A DNA stretch of 64,000 bases from contig NZ_FOEH01000007.1 in the NCBI RefSeq assembly GCF_900110695.1, positions 62,001 to 126,000 on the forward strand, read 5' to 3'. Within the stretch, counting starts at the first letter, position 1; every line of letters starts with the position of its first letter. Below the pieces are notes generated by a model. That model had not been told where the DNA came from and searched no databases. It saw nothing but the letters and a program-made list of their open reading frames with translations. The position numbers and the translations under genes were made by a program. Shown here piece by piece: positions 26,775 to 35,924 of the stretch. The DNA is from Virgibacillus subterraneus (lineage in GTDB: Bacteria > Bacillota > Bacilli > Bacillales > Amphibacillaceae).

Positions 26775-28031
26775 ATGAAACGATTCAACTCTTTACATAA
26801 ATCTATTAAAATACGCCTGTATTTGCAATTTGCTACTGTCTTGGCAACTGCCACCATCATGCCTTACATCGCGGTTTATTTCACCGGATTAGTTGGCCCC
26901 AAAATAACCGGACTGCTTGTAGTACTTGTCATTTGCTCCGGTATCATAGGTGGATTACTCGGCGGATATTGGTCGGATCAGATTGGACGAAAAAAGCTGC
27001 TCGTCCTCGCTGAATTGGGTCTTGGTATCTCCTTTTTAGCAATTGCTTTCGTTAATTCTCCATGGACGGTAATGCCTTATGTCAGTTTTGCATTCTTTTT
27101 AATAAACATGTTCAGTAATGGGATATATATTCCTGTTTCAACTTCCATGATTTACGATTTGGTACAAAAAGAAGATCGTACATTTGTTTTTACTGCAATA
27201 TATTGGATTGCAAACTTGGGAACAGCGCTCGGGACTATAACAGGGGCATTCCTGTTTGAGGAATATCATTTTTATTTATTTATTTTTGTCGCTTCCATAG
27301 CACTTCTTTCTTCAGTCATTACATACTTATACATCAGTGAGACATTCACCAAAAAAGTTGGAGAATCTGACAAGGTAGTAAAATCACCATCCATATGGTC
27401 CAATTATCAACATGTTTTAAAAGACCGTATTTATATCATTTTTCTGATTGGAACATTGTGTGTAGTCTCGCTTGAAAGTCATCTAACTAATTATATAGCA
27501 GTTCATTTACAAAATACAGTTGAGGAAACTTCCTTGTTCGGGTTCATTACAATCGATGGGATAAATATGATAGGAATTTTGCACGCAGAAAACACATTAC
27601 TTATCGTATTAGCAGTTGGCCTGGTAAGCTGGTTAATTAAAAAAACATCTGATTACACGCGGCTTATCTACGGAATGGCAATCTACGTGTGCAGCTACGC
27701 CATTTTAAGTTACACTTCTGCCCCATTACTGCTGATTGGATTGATGGTATTCATTTCAATTGGTGAACTAATGTATGCTCCAGTTCGTCAAAGTTTGCTT
27801 GCTGATTTGGCAGACGAATCCCATCGCAGCTCCTACCTTGCGCTGAATAGTTTCATGGATCAAGGGACAATGATTTTAGCAGGTGCCGTCATCACAATTG
27901 GAGGAATCTTGCCGGGATATATTATAAGCAGCGGTTTCCTGTTAGCGGGTATGACAGGAGTGTTTTTGATGGCTTATGTCGTGAATCAGCTAAAAAGAAA
28001 TGAGCATAATCAACAAAAGCAAACTGGATAG
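26775..28031 (+). CDS. MFS efflux transporter
   Basis: 418 residues, 12 membrane helices, with the loop 2-3 motif GGYWSDQIGRKKLLV (DxxGRK) typical of drug:H+ antiporters. GGGGAAG precedes the ATG. Co-transcribed with TetR; an export pump for a toxic compound is the likely role. Confidence 0.85.
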   Translation: MKRFNSLHKSIKIRLYLQFATVLATATIMPYIAVYFTGLVGPKITGLLVVLVICSGIIGGLLGGYWSDQIGRKKLLVLAELGLGISFLAIAFVNSPWTVMPYVSFAFFLINMFSNGIYIPVSTSMIYDLVQKEDRTFVFTAIYWIANLGTALGTITGAFLFEEYHFYLFIFVASIALLSSVITYLYISETFTKKVGESDKVVKSPSIWSNYQHVLKDRIYIIFLIGTLCVVSLESHLTNYIAVHLQNTVEETSLFGFITIDGINMIGILHAENTLLIVLAVGLVSWLIKKTSDYTRLIYGMAIYVCSYAILSYTSAPLLLIGLMVFISIGELMYAPVRQSLLADLADESHRSSYLALNSFMDQGTMILAGAVITIGGILPGYIISSGFLLAGMTGVFLMAYVVNQLKRNEHNQQKQTG

Positions 28032-28063
28032 CTCACTTCTTTTATGGATTCTTTTAGTGACCT

Positions 28064-28636
28064 TTAACCTGAAAGATGTGAAACCTGGTTAAAATCTCTT
28101 ACATTCCACTTTTCTTCTTGGAAATAAATATTGCTTATACAGGCGTTAACTAGTTTGGTTTTTCCTGCACCTATCTCACCATTTGAAATAGTGCCGAGGA
28201 TAGAATTTATAACTGCACCATGTGCTACAAGCAACAGCATACTGCCCTGGTAAGTTTGGTTTATTTCATGAATGCCTGTGATAATTCGTTCTTTAAATGA
28301 CTGCTCGTCCTCCTGATTTGGAAATATTTTATCCGGAAATCTTTCTAACCTCTCTTGTGGTGTCGTTCCTTCAGCATCACCAAAAGATTTTTCCTTAAAA
28401 GCAGCCATTTCAGCAAAAGGGATATTCAATTTTTCATTTATAATCTCAGCCGTTTGCTTCGCTCTTGTCAATGGACTTGTAATTATTACATCCCATTGCG
28501 AGGACTCTAAAAATGCAGCGCATTCCTCAGCCTGCAAAATACCTGTTGTATTTAAAGGTATATCCGTCGCTCCCTGCAGCTTTTGGGATGCGTTCCAATC
28601 TGTTTCTCCATGTCTTATTAAGCATATAGTAGTGAT
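28064..28636 (-). CDS. Histidine phosphatase (phosphoglycerate-mutase-like), apparent ATC start
   Basis: 190 residues if started at ATC 28634-28636: (M)TTICLIRHGETDWNASQKLQ gives the RHG catalytic motif, ITSPLTRAKQTAE the second arginine, and LVAHGAVIN the second histidine. No ATG, GTG or TTG lies between the upstream stop and the RHG motif, but GGGAGG is eight bases before the ATC. A start at 28537 would delete the catalytic histidine. So either ATC is used, or the original ATG has mutated. Confidence 0.65.
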   Translation of the reverse strand: MTTICLIRHGETDWNASQKLQGATDIPLNTTGILQAEECAAFLESSQWDVIITSPLTRAKQTAEIINEKLNIPFAEMAAFKEKSFGDAEGTTPQERLERFPDKIFPNQEDEQSFKERIITGIHEINQTYQGSMLLLVAHGAVINSILGTISNGEIGAGKTKLVNACISNIYFQEEKWNVRDFNQVSHLSG

Positions 28637-28675
28637 GATTACATCCTCCCTTATTTCCTGGTTTTAATAAATACC

Positions 28676-29218
28676 TCATAGGTAAATCCTTTTTCCCATT
28701 ATAACCTGAACATCATCCATTGATATAACTGCAGCATTTTCCTTAATAACTTCCCGCCCCTTGCTTATGTATAAATTTATCGCAGGGTTGTTTTCTACCG
28801 AAGTTGTTAAAACGGATGTATCATGATCAATCTCGCTTAGTAGTCTATCATGCAATTTTCGACCGACACCCATGCGCCTAACATTGGTGTCTACGGCTAA
28901 TTCAACAAACTCGAAACAATCGCTTAACCATTCGATTTGTTGTTGGTCTGTCAATTGTGCTGCCAGTTTTTCACGATAAAATTGATCAAGCAAGCTTGTA
29001 TATCCATATGAAAATCCAATTAACGTTCCACTTTCATCTTTGGCCTTTAATCCCTTGAAACCTTCATAGCTAGTATGTTTATTGATATTTTCAACAGTAT
29101 TCTCAAAGTCCATGGAAGTATAGTTATCTCCTATAAACGTTTTACAGTAAAGTCCTGCAACGCTATGTAAATCTTCATCCTTTTTACCAAACGGAGTAAT
29201 CATATTGTTATTAATCAT
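28676..29218 (-). CDS. GNAT N-acetyltransferase
   Basis: 180 residues: FVELAVDTNVRRMGVGRKLHDRLL contains the R-x-x-G-x-G acetyl-CoA loop and ENNPAINLYISKGREVI the C-terminal strand. AGAGGTTCA precedes the ATG at 29216-29218. Substrate unknown. Confidence 0.75.
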   Translation of the reverse strand: MINNNMITPFGKKDEDLHSVAGLYCKTFIGDNYTSMDFENTVENINKHTSYEGFKGLKAKDESGTLIGFSYGYTSLLDQFYREKLAAQLTDQQQIEWLSDCFEFVELAVDTNVRRMGVGRKLHDRLLSEIDHDTSVLTTSVENNPAINLYISKGREVIKENAAVISMDDVQVIMGKRIYL

Positions 29219-29313
29219 TGAACCTCTTCTCCCAATTCGCCTTTGTATATGCAATGATTATTCCTAGTCGTTGCATGTTAGTTTTGCTTGTACGGCCTGA
29301 CCTGCAAGTAATC

Positions 29314-30174
29314 TTAATACGTGGTATCCGCAATTGTTTCATATTTCAACCCCAACCCATCTTCAACAGTGACACGGAGTTCAACATTAGCTTCCTCGCC
29401 TATCTCATCTTCAAGATTGTAGGAGTTATGATAGTTGATATTTTCAGTAAAAGAATCGGAGTGCATACCCTGATTCCTCTCTAATATATCCATTTCCTTG
29501 ATGGGTTCTCCATCTACATATAGCAAGGCCTTGGCGCTTTTCACTTTTAAATCATCTTTATTTTCTGCAAGCATAAACTCCTGCTCTAAGCGATTATGAA
29601 TGCTTATGTTCACTTCAAATTGCCCATTACCTCTTGGATGTAAAAAAGCATCAATCATGATCCGATTGTCTAACTGTTCTTTAAATTTCAGGTTTAACAA
29701 GTCCTCACTTCTCTTACCATCCGCTGAAGTCGCTATTACTTGTGTTTCATAATTTCCTTTCAATGGAAAAGTATGCTCTAGAGAATAGTTTAGCCCACCT
29801 TTATTATTAACTTCAAGCTCCGTCCACTCCTGAGTACCTTCTTCTCGATATAAGAAAGCTAACTTCTCTTCATCAAGCAGGTCTCGTAAACTCCATTCTA
29901 AAATCACGTCAATTTTATTTTCCTCTAAATCGACATTAGTAATTTTATATTCTTTTTCTGGTATCCATAATTGCTCTCGTAAGAATTTATCCATCTGTGA
30001 ATTTACTTGCGAAGATATATTTCGTACAGAATTGTTTACATTTTGGACTTCACCTTGCATATTATCTAACGTCTGTATTCTGTCCTCTACATTACTAATT
30101 TTAACGTAGTTTAATAGACTAAAGATTATAAGAATACCAATTGCTATACTATAAATTATGTTTTGTTTTGACAA
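29314..30174 (-). CDS. Membrane-anchored extracytoplasmic protein, unknown
   Basis: 286 residues: N-terminal membrane helix (IIYSIAIGILIIFSLLNYV), a short coiled coil (VEDRIQTLDNMQGEVQNVNN), then two beta-rich domains. GGGGGTAGAGA precedes the TTG start. It looks like a surface protein; I do not recognise a family. Confidence 0.6.
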   Translation of the reverse strand: MSKQNIIYSIAIGILIIFSLLNYVKISNVEDRIQTLDNMQGEVQNVNNSVRNISSQVNSQMDKFLREQLWIPEKEYKITNVDLEENKIDVILEWSLRDLLDEEKLAFLYREEGTQEWTELEVNNKGGLNYSLEHTFPLKGNYETQVIATSADGKRSEDLLNLKFKEQLDNRIMIDAFLHPRGNGQFEVNISIHNRLEQEFMLAENKDDLKVKSAKALLYVDGEPIKEMDILERNQGMHSDSFTENINYHNSYNLEDEIGEEANVELRVTVEDGLGLKYETIADTTY

Positions 30175-30314
30175 ATCTCTACCCCCATAATAAAAAATTA
30201 GAAACCAATTACTAAATTCAAATTAACTCTATTTTACATCTATAGTAACTCTTTGTTATCTTCAATTTCAAAATTAACCCCTCCTGTTTCACTAAATGAA
30301 GTATCGACCCGACG

Positions 30315-30512
30315 TCATCGTAAAAATTTATCGTATTTATCAATTACATCCATATCTAACCCAGTAGTTGATTGAGCTTCCCTTTGCATTGATTCGTTAC
30401 ATTTTTTACAGACATAGTATGCTTTTGGATTTGCTTTAATTTTTTGGTACTGAGAATCTGAATAATCAATTGTATAACTCTTTTTACAGAAAAAGCACTT
30501 TGTTTTTATCAT
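30315..30512 (-). CDS. DUF2197 (YlaI-like) zinc-binding protein
   Basis: 65 residues with CFFCKK and CKKCNE about 30 residues apart, a four-cysteine zinc site. Length and layout match Bacillus YlaI-type DUF2197 proteins. Function unknown. Confidence 0.7.
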   Translation of the reverse strand: MIKTKCFFCKKSYTIDYSDSQYQKIKANPKAYYVCKKCNESMQREAQSTTGLDMDVIDKYDKFLR

Positions 30513-30669
30513 TCTTACCCGCTCCCCTATCCTGGATTTGTAAACTTCAATAGTTTTTCGCTCACATCGATAATTGGCTGCTGATTACAGGCTGTAAATC
30601 ATTAAATATCTGGGTTTCAAGCGTCCTCATCCTCTGGGAAAACATACTTATTTTTTATACAGAGCTTTG

Positions 30670-31212
30670 TTAGTGTACTATTTGTTTAACAAGCTGTTCT
30701 GCAATATTAAGAGAATCCTGCTTATTTATTTCATCATTAAATATCACATTTAAATTGTACGAACCTTCTCCAGTATTAATTGTAAATATTGCATGCTTAT
30801 CGTCAGCTAAAGTTTGAACTTTTTCTCCTGAAATAGTTGTAACTTCAGAGTTAACTATTTTAGTTTCAGAGTTACTTACCTCAATATAAAAGTCATTCCT
30901 GCTGTCAGGGTTCCCGAATAAAACATTCATTTTATGCCCTTTTCTTAAAAGCTCTTTTTCTTCCCTAGTTAGCTCAGGTAAATTGTCTTTTTCAATGGTA
31001 TACCCAAACCGAACTCTCTTCTTCTCACCAACAGGAGGATATTCAATACTAGCAAAGTTCATAACAAAGCCTTGAAATTTTGGAATTTCGACATTATATT
31101 TGACCTCATAATTAATCTGATCCTGAACGGTTTGAGTTGTAGCCTGCTTGCTACAGCCTGATACTATGAAGACCATAATCATAGTAAATAAAAATATTCT
31201 CAGCGTCATCAA
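30670..31212 (-). CDS. Lipoprotein of unknown function
   Basis: 180 residues with signal peptide and lipobox (IVSGC), then a beta-rich outside domain ending in TINTGEGSYNLNVIF and a helix. Adjacent to, but divergent from, the sigma/anti-sigma pair, so it may be an envelope-stress target; this is inference. Confidence 0.6.
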   Translation of the reverse strand: MMTLRIFLFTMIMVFIVSGCSKQATTQTVQDQINYEVKYNVEIPKFQGFVMNFASIEYPPVGEKKRVRFGYTIEKDNLPELTREEKELLRKGHKMNVLFGNPDSRNDFYIEVSNSETKIVNSEVTTISGEKVQTLADDKHAIFTINTGEGSYNLNVIFNDEINKQDSLNIAEQLVKQIVH

Positions 31213-31338
31213 CCCCCAAAGTTGAAGAACTCCCTACTATATATATATTTCGCCAAATATGTCCAAATTCCTTTAAACAATTGGATTGTTCCAATAGTTG
31301 GGCACCATTAAAATTAAATAAATATTATATTTTTAAAA

Positions 31339-31364
31339 TGAATTTTTTGTAGATATAATTCGTC
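31339..31364 (+). promoter_or_regulatory. ECF-type promoter of the second sigma operon
   Basis: TGAATT (31339-31344) and CGTC (31361-31364) are 16 bases apart, like ECF recognition elements, 42 bp before the sigma gene start. Less perfect in the -35 than the copy at 15.4 kb. Confidence 0.5.
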
Positions 31365-31406
31365 TTATATATAGAAAAAATTATCAAATGGGAGGATGGT
31401 GCCTCG

Positions 31407-31952
31407 TTGGATAAGTTTGTCGAGCAATACCGGAACAACGAAATTGATAAAGACCAATTAATTCAAGAATTGATGACACATTACGGGTCACAGGTCACAA
31501 GATTGGCCTACTCCTATGTCAAAGATGTACAGACTGCTGAAAATATCGCACAGGATGTATTCATTAAATGTTATAAAAAGATGCATCATCTTAAAAAAGG
31601 TTCAGCTATTAGACCGTGGATCAACAGTATCACTATCAACAAGTGCAAGGATCACTTTCGAAGTGGATGGGTAAAACATCTGCGTCTCAATGTAGACTTT
31701 TCTAAATTTATTAAAAGCACGGCTCCATCTCCAGAAGCCGAGATGGCAAAAAAGGATCAGCATGACGATCTTACTAAAGAAGTCCTTTCCCTTCCTGTTA
31801 AATACCGGGAAGTAATCATCTGTTATCACTTTCAAGAGCTGTCTATCAATGAAACCAGTGAACTGCTGAATGTAAAAGTGCCAACAGTCTCGTCAAGATT
31901 AAGAAGAGCTCGTCTAATGCTGAAAGAAAAACTGGGGGGGGACCATAAATGA
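31407..31952 (+). CDS. ECF-type RNA polymerase sigma factor
   Basis: 181 residues: region 2 YGSQVTRLAYSYVKDVQTAENIAQDVFIKCY and PWINSITINKCKDHFR, region 4 LPVKYREVIICYHFQELSINETSELLNVKVPTVSSRLRRAR. The start is TTG with GGGAGGATGG upstream. It resembles the 14.8 kb sigma factor but with a different partner gene. Its last codons include a run of eight G (31934-31941), and its stop overlaps the anti-sigma start (ATGA). Confidence 0.9.
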   Translation: MDKFVEQYRNNEIDKDQLIQELMTHYGSQVTRLAYSYVKDVQTAENIAQDVFIKCYKKMHHLKKGSAIRPWINSITINKCKDHFRSGWVKHLRLNVDFSKFIKSTAPSPEAEMAKKDQHDDLTKEVLSLPVKYREVIICYHFQELSINETSELLNVKVPTVSSRLRRARLMLKEKLGGDHK

Positions 31953-32620
31953 AGGAAAGACTAAACGAATTCTCAAAAAAATCCACCTTAAACAACATTG
32001 ATTTTTCTGAAGAGAGCCGTGAACAGGTGATGCAACAGATCTCAAAGAAAAGTAAAGTAAATGTATTTTCAATGTGGAACAAAAGAATATTGAGCGCAGC
32101 AACACTCTTGCTTTTATTAATGGTTCCAGCCTATATCACCTTTAACTCATTACAGGATGATGCAACAGATCCGAACGAAAATCTATCTGGGCCAAGTGAA
32201 GATTCTGAGGTACAGACAGTTGAACCAGAAAAACCACCACTCGAAGACTTGGATAATCAGTATGAAAGCATGGTTGTGCAAGAATATAATGAACAACTAG
32301 AGGTAGTAAATTATGACACGAAACAGGAGCTGACTGATGCCTTTACCGAAATAATGAGTCAGGACTTAGCAATACAAAGTGCAGATCAATTTTTCCGTGT
32401 AAACAATGGAGAACTATTTGTCAGTGAGTCAGGAGGACCAGCGCTAATTGATTTCGATACAGAATATAACTTAACCAAAATTAGTGATAAGGAGTACGAA
32501 TTAACACAAACACAAGAAAGCGAATTTACAGGGAATATCCGTTTGACCGTTACCTATCAATATCAAGAAGGTGACTGGATTATCGCAGATAGAAACGCGG
32601 AATCCTTGGACAGTCAATAA
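31949..32620 (+). CDS. Membrane anti-sigma factor
   Basis: 223 residues: cytoplasmic segment of about 45 residues, one membrane helix (ILSAATLLLLLMVPAYITF) and an outside domain with acidic linker (EPEKPPLEDLDNQYE) and a beta-rich end. Coupled to the sigma gene by a 4-base ATGA overlap and using the G-rich tract as ribosome site. Role as anti-sigma is inferred from position and topology. Confidence 0.75.
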   Translation: MKERLNEFSKKSTLNNIDFSEESREQVMQQISKKSKVNVFSMWNKRILSAATLLLLLMVPAYITFNSLQDDATDPNENLSGPSEDSEVQTVEPEKPPLEDLDNQYESMVVQEYNEQLEVVNYDTKQELTDAFTEIMSQDLAIQSADQFFRVNNGELFVSESGGPALIDFDTEYNLTKISDKEYELTQTQESEFTGNIRLTVTYQYQEGDWIIADRNAESLDSQ

Positions 32621-32631
32621 TAATAAATTTA

Positions 32632-32658
32632 AAGCACCGCATTTGCGGTGCTTTTTGC
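32632..32658 (+). terminator. Terminator of the sigma/anti-sigma operon
   Basis: AAAGCACCGCA and TGCGGTGCTTT form a perfect stem with TT loop followed by TTT. Confidence 0.9.
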
Positions 32659-32661
32659 AAC

Positions 32662-33120
32662 TTACCAAGTATATGATGAAACTTCCACAATTTCACTATT
32701 TTCAATCGGCTTCCCCTTATAAACTAAAGCCCCATGATTATTAGAATGCAGTGATACTCTTATTTTAGTTTTTCCTTCCTCCAAATCACCTAAATTAAAA
32801 TAATTTCCATATAGACGGTTTATCTTTTCACCATTTATGTATAAATGAACATGGCCTTCATTATAGCTTGGAATATCAGACCCTACCTTATCAGGTGCAA
32901 ACGTAAAATGTTTTGTTTTGAGGTGTAAAAGCCATGTATTCGGACGATCTTGTGAAACTTTAACCTCCACAGAAGGTACCGTATATCCTTCTGGTATCTC
33001 AACTGGTTTATGGGTTATATGCCCCTCACTATTGATTAAGTGCGAGTTCTGATTTACAAAATAAAAAAATAATACTAAAAAGATTACTGTAAAGCCAGTA
33101 AAACTCCTTATCTTTTTCAT
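32662..33120 (-). CDS. Membrane-anchored extracytoplasmic protein with HVHLYING motif
   Basis: 152 residues: N-terminal membrane helix (FTGFTVIFLVLFFYFV), then a beta domain with EGHVHLYINGEKINRLYG and RVSLHSNNHGALVY. Histidine-rich strands suggest metal (perhaps copper) binding. AAGGAATAAGG precedes the ATG at 33118-33120. The DUF2243 gene starts just upstream; the two are probably one unit. Confidence 0.6.
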   Translation of the reverse strand: MKKIRSFTGFTVIFLVLFFYFVNQNSHLINSEGHITHKPVEIPEGYTVPSVEVKVSQDRPNTWLLHLKTKHFTFAPDKVGSDIPSYNEGHVHLYINGEKINRLYGNYFNLGDLEEGKTKIRVSLHSNNHGALVYKGKPIENSEIVEVSSYTW

Positions 33121-33158
33121 CCTTATTCCTTTTTGATTAGATAAATTATACATACTAG

Positions 33159-33611
33159 TCATCCGCTTTGATACCTGCGCTTTATAAGAAAACCAATAAT
33201 TACAAGTACAACTCCTATTGCTAAAAAAACTAAGTCGTATAACAGAGGATTTTCAGCTGCTGGTCTAACACGATGAACTTGCAATATATGATGATCAATT
33301 ATTCCTTCGACAATATTGAATACTCCACCACCTATAAAGACGCCACTGCTGAAAATCATCCAGCTATGCCCCAGTTTATTATGTCGTGCATCCTGAAAAA
33401 TTTTAACCCCACCCCAAATAAGCAAAGCCGAAAATGCAGCAGTAAATAACCCATCGGTAATAATCTCAAGCTTAATGTTAGGATTAAGTACCATATGATG
33501 CCATTGCAACAGCTGATGAAAAACAATTCCGTCAACAGCTCCCAATAATCCCAATCCAAGAATAACAGCTGCAATGAATAAATTTTTATCTTCTTTAGTC
33601 AAATATATCAT
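33159..33611 (-). CDS. DUF2243 membrane protein
   Basis: 150 residues, four helices. The family signature is clear: GAVDGIVFHQLLQWHHM and GGVFNIVEGIIDHHILQVHRV, rich in membrane histidines. Often found near copper or heme functions; function not established. Confidence 0.8.
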   Translation of the reverse strand: MIYLTKEDKNLFIAAVILGLGLLGAVDGIVFHQLLQWHHMVLNPNIKLEIITDGLFTAAFSALLIWGGVKIFQDARHNKLGHSWMIFSSGVFIGGGVFNIVEGIIDHHILQVHRVRPAAENPLLYDLVFLAIGVVLVIIGFLIKRRYQSG

Positions 33612-33721
33612 CCTTTAAATGGTAGTTCGCTACTTCGATTAATGCCCAAAATGAAGAGGAATATACCATATTACGTAAATTTTAAAGAATGGGTTCAAAC
33701 TTCACCGGGAGTCACAATCCA

Positions 33722-33758
33722 AAAAAATAGCGCAATTCTCTTTTTAAGAATTGCGCCG
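33722..33758 (-). terminator. Terminator of floT
   Basis: GCGCAATTCT and AGAATTGCGC pair around a short A/T loop; on the minus strand a T-run follows. Confidence 0.85.
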
Positions 33759-33780
33759 AGATTTATATTTATATCTATAT

Positions 33781-35265
33781 CTATTGATTGCCTGTAGCTT
33801 CTTCAGCAGTTGACGGTGTTTCCTCATTTGAACCTTTAGCTGCTGAAGCTTCATGATAATACTTTTCTCTTTGAGAACCAAAATGATCAGCATTTCCACG
33901 GGATACATAACTCTCAAGCATTGCCTTCAAATCCATTCCCGTTGTTTCTTTTAATGATTCCTGAATACCGAGCATCGTTGACGTCACACTGTTTGTTATT
34001 TTTGATGTACCACCCTGTGAATTTTCTCCGCCCATATCAATCACTTTCATATCCTGAATCTGTGATAGTGGAGCGGCAACTTTTTCAGCGTAATCAGGCA
34101 GCACATTGATAAGCATTTCTACAATAGCTGCTTCCCCATATTGCTCCATCGCTTTTGCCATGCGTTCTTTCGATTCAGCTTCGGCAATACCACGCTGACG
34201 AATAACTTCTGCTTCTGACTCACCTTTAATGCGGCCCTTTTCTGCTTCTGCTTCAGCTGCTTTCGTCGTTTTATATGCTTCAGCATCTGCTATTGAGCGG
34301 CGACGTTTGTTTTCTTCTTCCTCAAGCTCAACGGCACGCTGTTTTTCAATATATTGTACTTTAAGTTCTTCATCTTTTACCTGCTGGGCTAATTTTTGAC
34401 GTTCCAGCTCACCAGCTTGCTCTGCATTTGCTCTTGCACGATTGGTTTCTTTTTCAAATTCAGCTTCCTTAATATCTTTGTCGTTCTTGGATTGGGCAAT
34501 CGCTGTTAAACGGCGATTTTCTTCATCCTGTGCTTCCTGATCATTTTGTGCCTGATAAATGCGTGTTTCTTTCTCCGCATCAGATTCTGCCTGATCTGCA
34601 AGCTTCTGTACTTCCGCTATATGCGGGCGCCCTAAGGCATCAATATAACCATTCTCAACATCAACATCCTCAACATCATTCAAGGCAAAAGATGTAATTT
34701 CAAAACCCATACCTTTAAGGTCTGCTTCCGCAATTTTCTTCACCTGTGTATTTACTTCTTTAAAATCGTTGTAAATCTTCTCAATCGAAAGTGAAGCGAT
34801 AATCGCACGCAAATGCCCGTTTAATACATCTCTTAATTCAGATTCACGTTCATTTTGCTTTTTACCAAGGAATTTTTCAGCAAAGTTAGCCATAATCGCT
34901 AACTCACTTCCAATACTGATAACAGCTGTGCTGACTACTCGAACTGGAATACCTTCCTTTGTGTATGCTTTCTCAGAGTCAACTTTCAGCTGGAATGACG
35001 TTAAATCAATTGGTGTAGCGGTTTGGAACATACGCAAACGATAGCCACCGCCACGTATAATTTTAACCGAACGTCCATTTTCATCCTGGAATACATTTGT
35101 ATCCTGCTCAGGATCTCCAAGCTTTGGCCCTGTTACAATCAGTGCCTCATTAGAACTTGCTGTTTTATAGCGCAGTCTAAAAATGAAAAACGCTATTGCT
35201 CCCCCAATTATTGCTACGACACCAATAATTGCTAAAATCATTAAAAATAATGCATCTTGAAACAT
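33781..35265 (-). CDS. floT: Flotillin-like protein FloT
   Basis: 494 residues: N-terminal hairpin membrane segment (LMILAIIGVVAIIGGAIAFFIF), SPFH domain (residues about 35-200; VVSTAVISIGSELAIMANFAEKFLGKK), a long Glu/Ala coiled coil (AEAEAEKGRIKGESEAEVIR) and a C-terminal oligomerisation part (VEMLINVLPDYAEKVAAPL). It organises functional membrane microdomains. The usual upstream partner gene yuaF (NfeD family) is not adjacent here. Confidence 0.93.
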   Translation of the reverse strand: MFQDALFLMILAIIGVVAIIGGAIAFFIFRLRYKTASSNEALIVTGPKLGDPEQDTNVFQDENGRSVKIIRGGGYRLRMFQTATPIDLTSFQLKVDSEKAYTKEGIPVRVVSTAVISIGSELAIMANFAEKFLGKKQNERESELRDVLNGHLRAIIASLSIEKIYNDFKEVNTQVKKIAEADLKGMGFEITSFALNDVEDVDVENGYIDALGRPHIAEVQKLADQAESDAEKETRIYQAQNDQEAQDEENRRLTAIAQSKNDKDIKEAEFEKETNRARANAEQAGELERQKLAQQVKDEELKVQYIEKQRAVELEEEENKRRRSIADAEAYKTTKAAEAEAEKGRIKGESEAEVIRQRGIAEAESKERMAKAMEQYGEAAIVEMLINVLPDYAEKVAAPLSQIQDMKVIDMGGENSQGGTSKITNSVTSTMLGIQESLKETTGMDLKAMLESYVSRGNADHFGSQREKYYHEASAAKGSNEETPSTAEEATGNQ

Positions 35266-35586
35266 GTGAAAAATCCGCTCCCTTATAAATATTTATGATT
35301 CAATCCACTATTAAAAATGGCTATATTACAGTACGATTACACCTGTATAAAGTTTCAATATTTGATTAATTTGTTCTTAAAGTACAAATTATTGTTCCTT
35401 TAGTAAGAATGTAGCTTGAACTTGCATAACATATTGGCTCCACAACGCGTAATTCTAGTTATTTCTGATTCTTCCATCAGCGATGTAAAGAGAGTTATTG
35501 CTTCTTTGGCATATCCTTGACTAAATATGGTTTAACCTTTAACATAGCGATCCGTAATAATTATTTAACAAAATTTATGAGCAAAA
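35266..35586. other. Intergenic stretch between floT and the candidate leader RNA
   Basis: No intact gene. The first 70 bases should hold the floT promoter (not confidently seen); a GNAT remnant lies at 35405-35530. Confidence 0.5.
35405..35530 (-). pseudogene. Fragment of a GNAT acetyltransferase gene
   Basis: One minus-strand frame reads SQGYAKEAITLFTSLMEES and then EITRITRCGAN, which matches the acetyl-CoA loop (QGYAxEA) and the following segment of RimJ/RimL-like GNAT proteins, but stops lie on both sides. A short decayed remnant. Confidence 0.4.
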
Positions 35587-35782
35587 TTTATGACAATATA
35601 AGAATAAAATTATATAATACTCTTGGGAATAACTTTTAACAGCAAAGTCGTCATTACAGAGTTCGAGATTTACGCGAGTTATGAGTACACGACTCTATTC
35701 AAAATTCGTGAAATGGTCACTCTTTGTTGCCAACGATGTTATTAGCAAGACCTTACCATATATGATGGTTAGGTCTATTTTT
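35587..35782 (+). ncRNA. Candidate leader or small RNA ending in a terminator
   Basis: ATGACA (near 35592) and TATAAT (near 35615) are 17 bases apart and could form a promoter. About 130 bp later AGACCTTACCAT and ATGGTTAGGTCT form a strong hairpin followed by ATTTTTAG (35751-35782). No open frame with a ribosome site lies between. The YwnF-like gene follows at 35925, so this may be a regulated leader or an independent small RNA. Confidence 0.4.
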
Positions 35783-35895
35783 AGCAGTTAAGAAGTTTTC
35801 TTAGCAGATAAGAAAGTATAAATACTTTCTTACTGCATAAGTGCAACTAAGGCTTTCGCCATTAAGGCTTGGCGATAAGCCAAGTTTTCTAATAA
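35778..35895 (+). mobile_element. Two-hairpin element, copy B, with doubled left end
   Basis: Directly after the terminator T-run comes TTAGCAGTTAAGAAG, then a second left end TTAGCAGATAAGAAAGTA and the rest of the element through AAGTTTTCTAATAAAA. The inner stem is the long form (GGCTTTCGCC ... GGCGATAAGCC). It lies between the terminator and the YwnF-like gene; its internal GTG frame happens to run on into that gene. Confidence 0.8.
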
Positions 35896-35924
35896 AACCA
35901 AAATGTAAGGAGAGATGTTTGGTT

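Noticed and set aside
35841-35924. N-terminal extension of the YwnF-like protein from a GTG inside the mobile element
   Set aside because: The extension is element sequence; a well-placed AAGGAGAG precedes the ATG at 35925.
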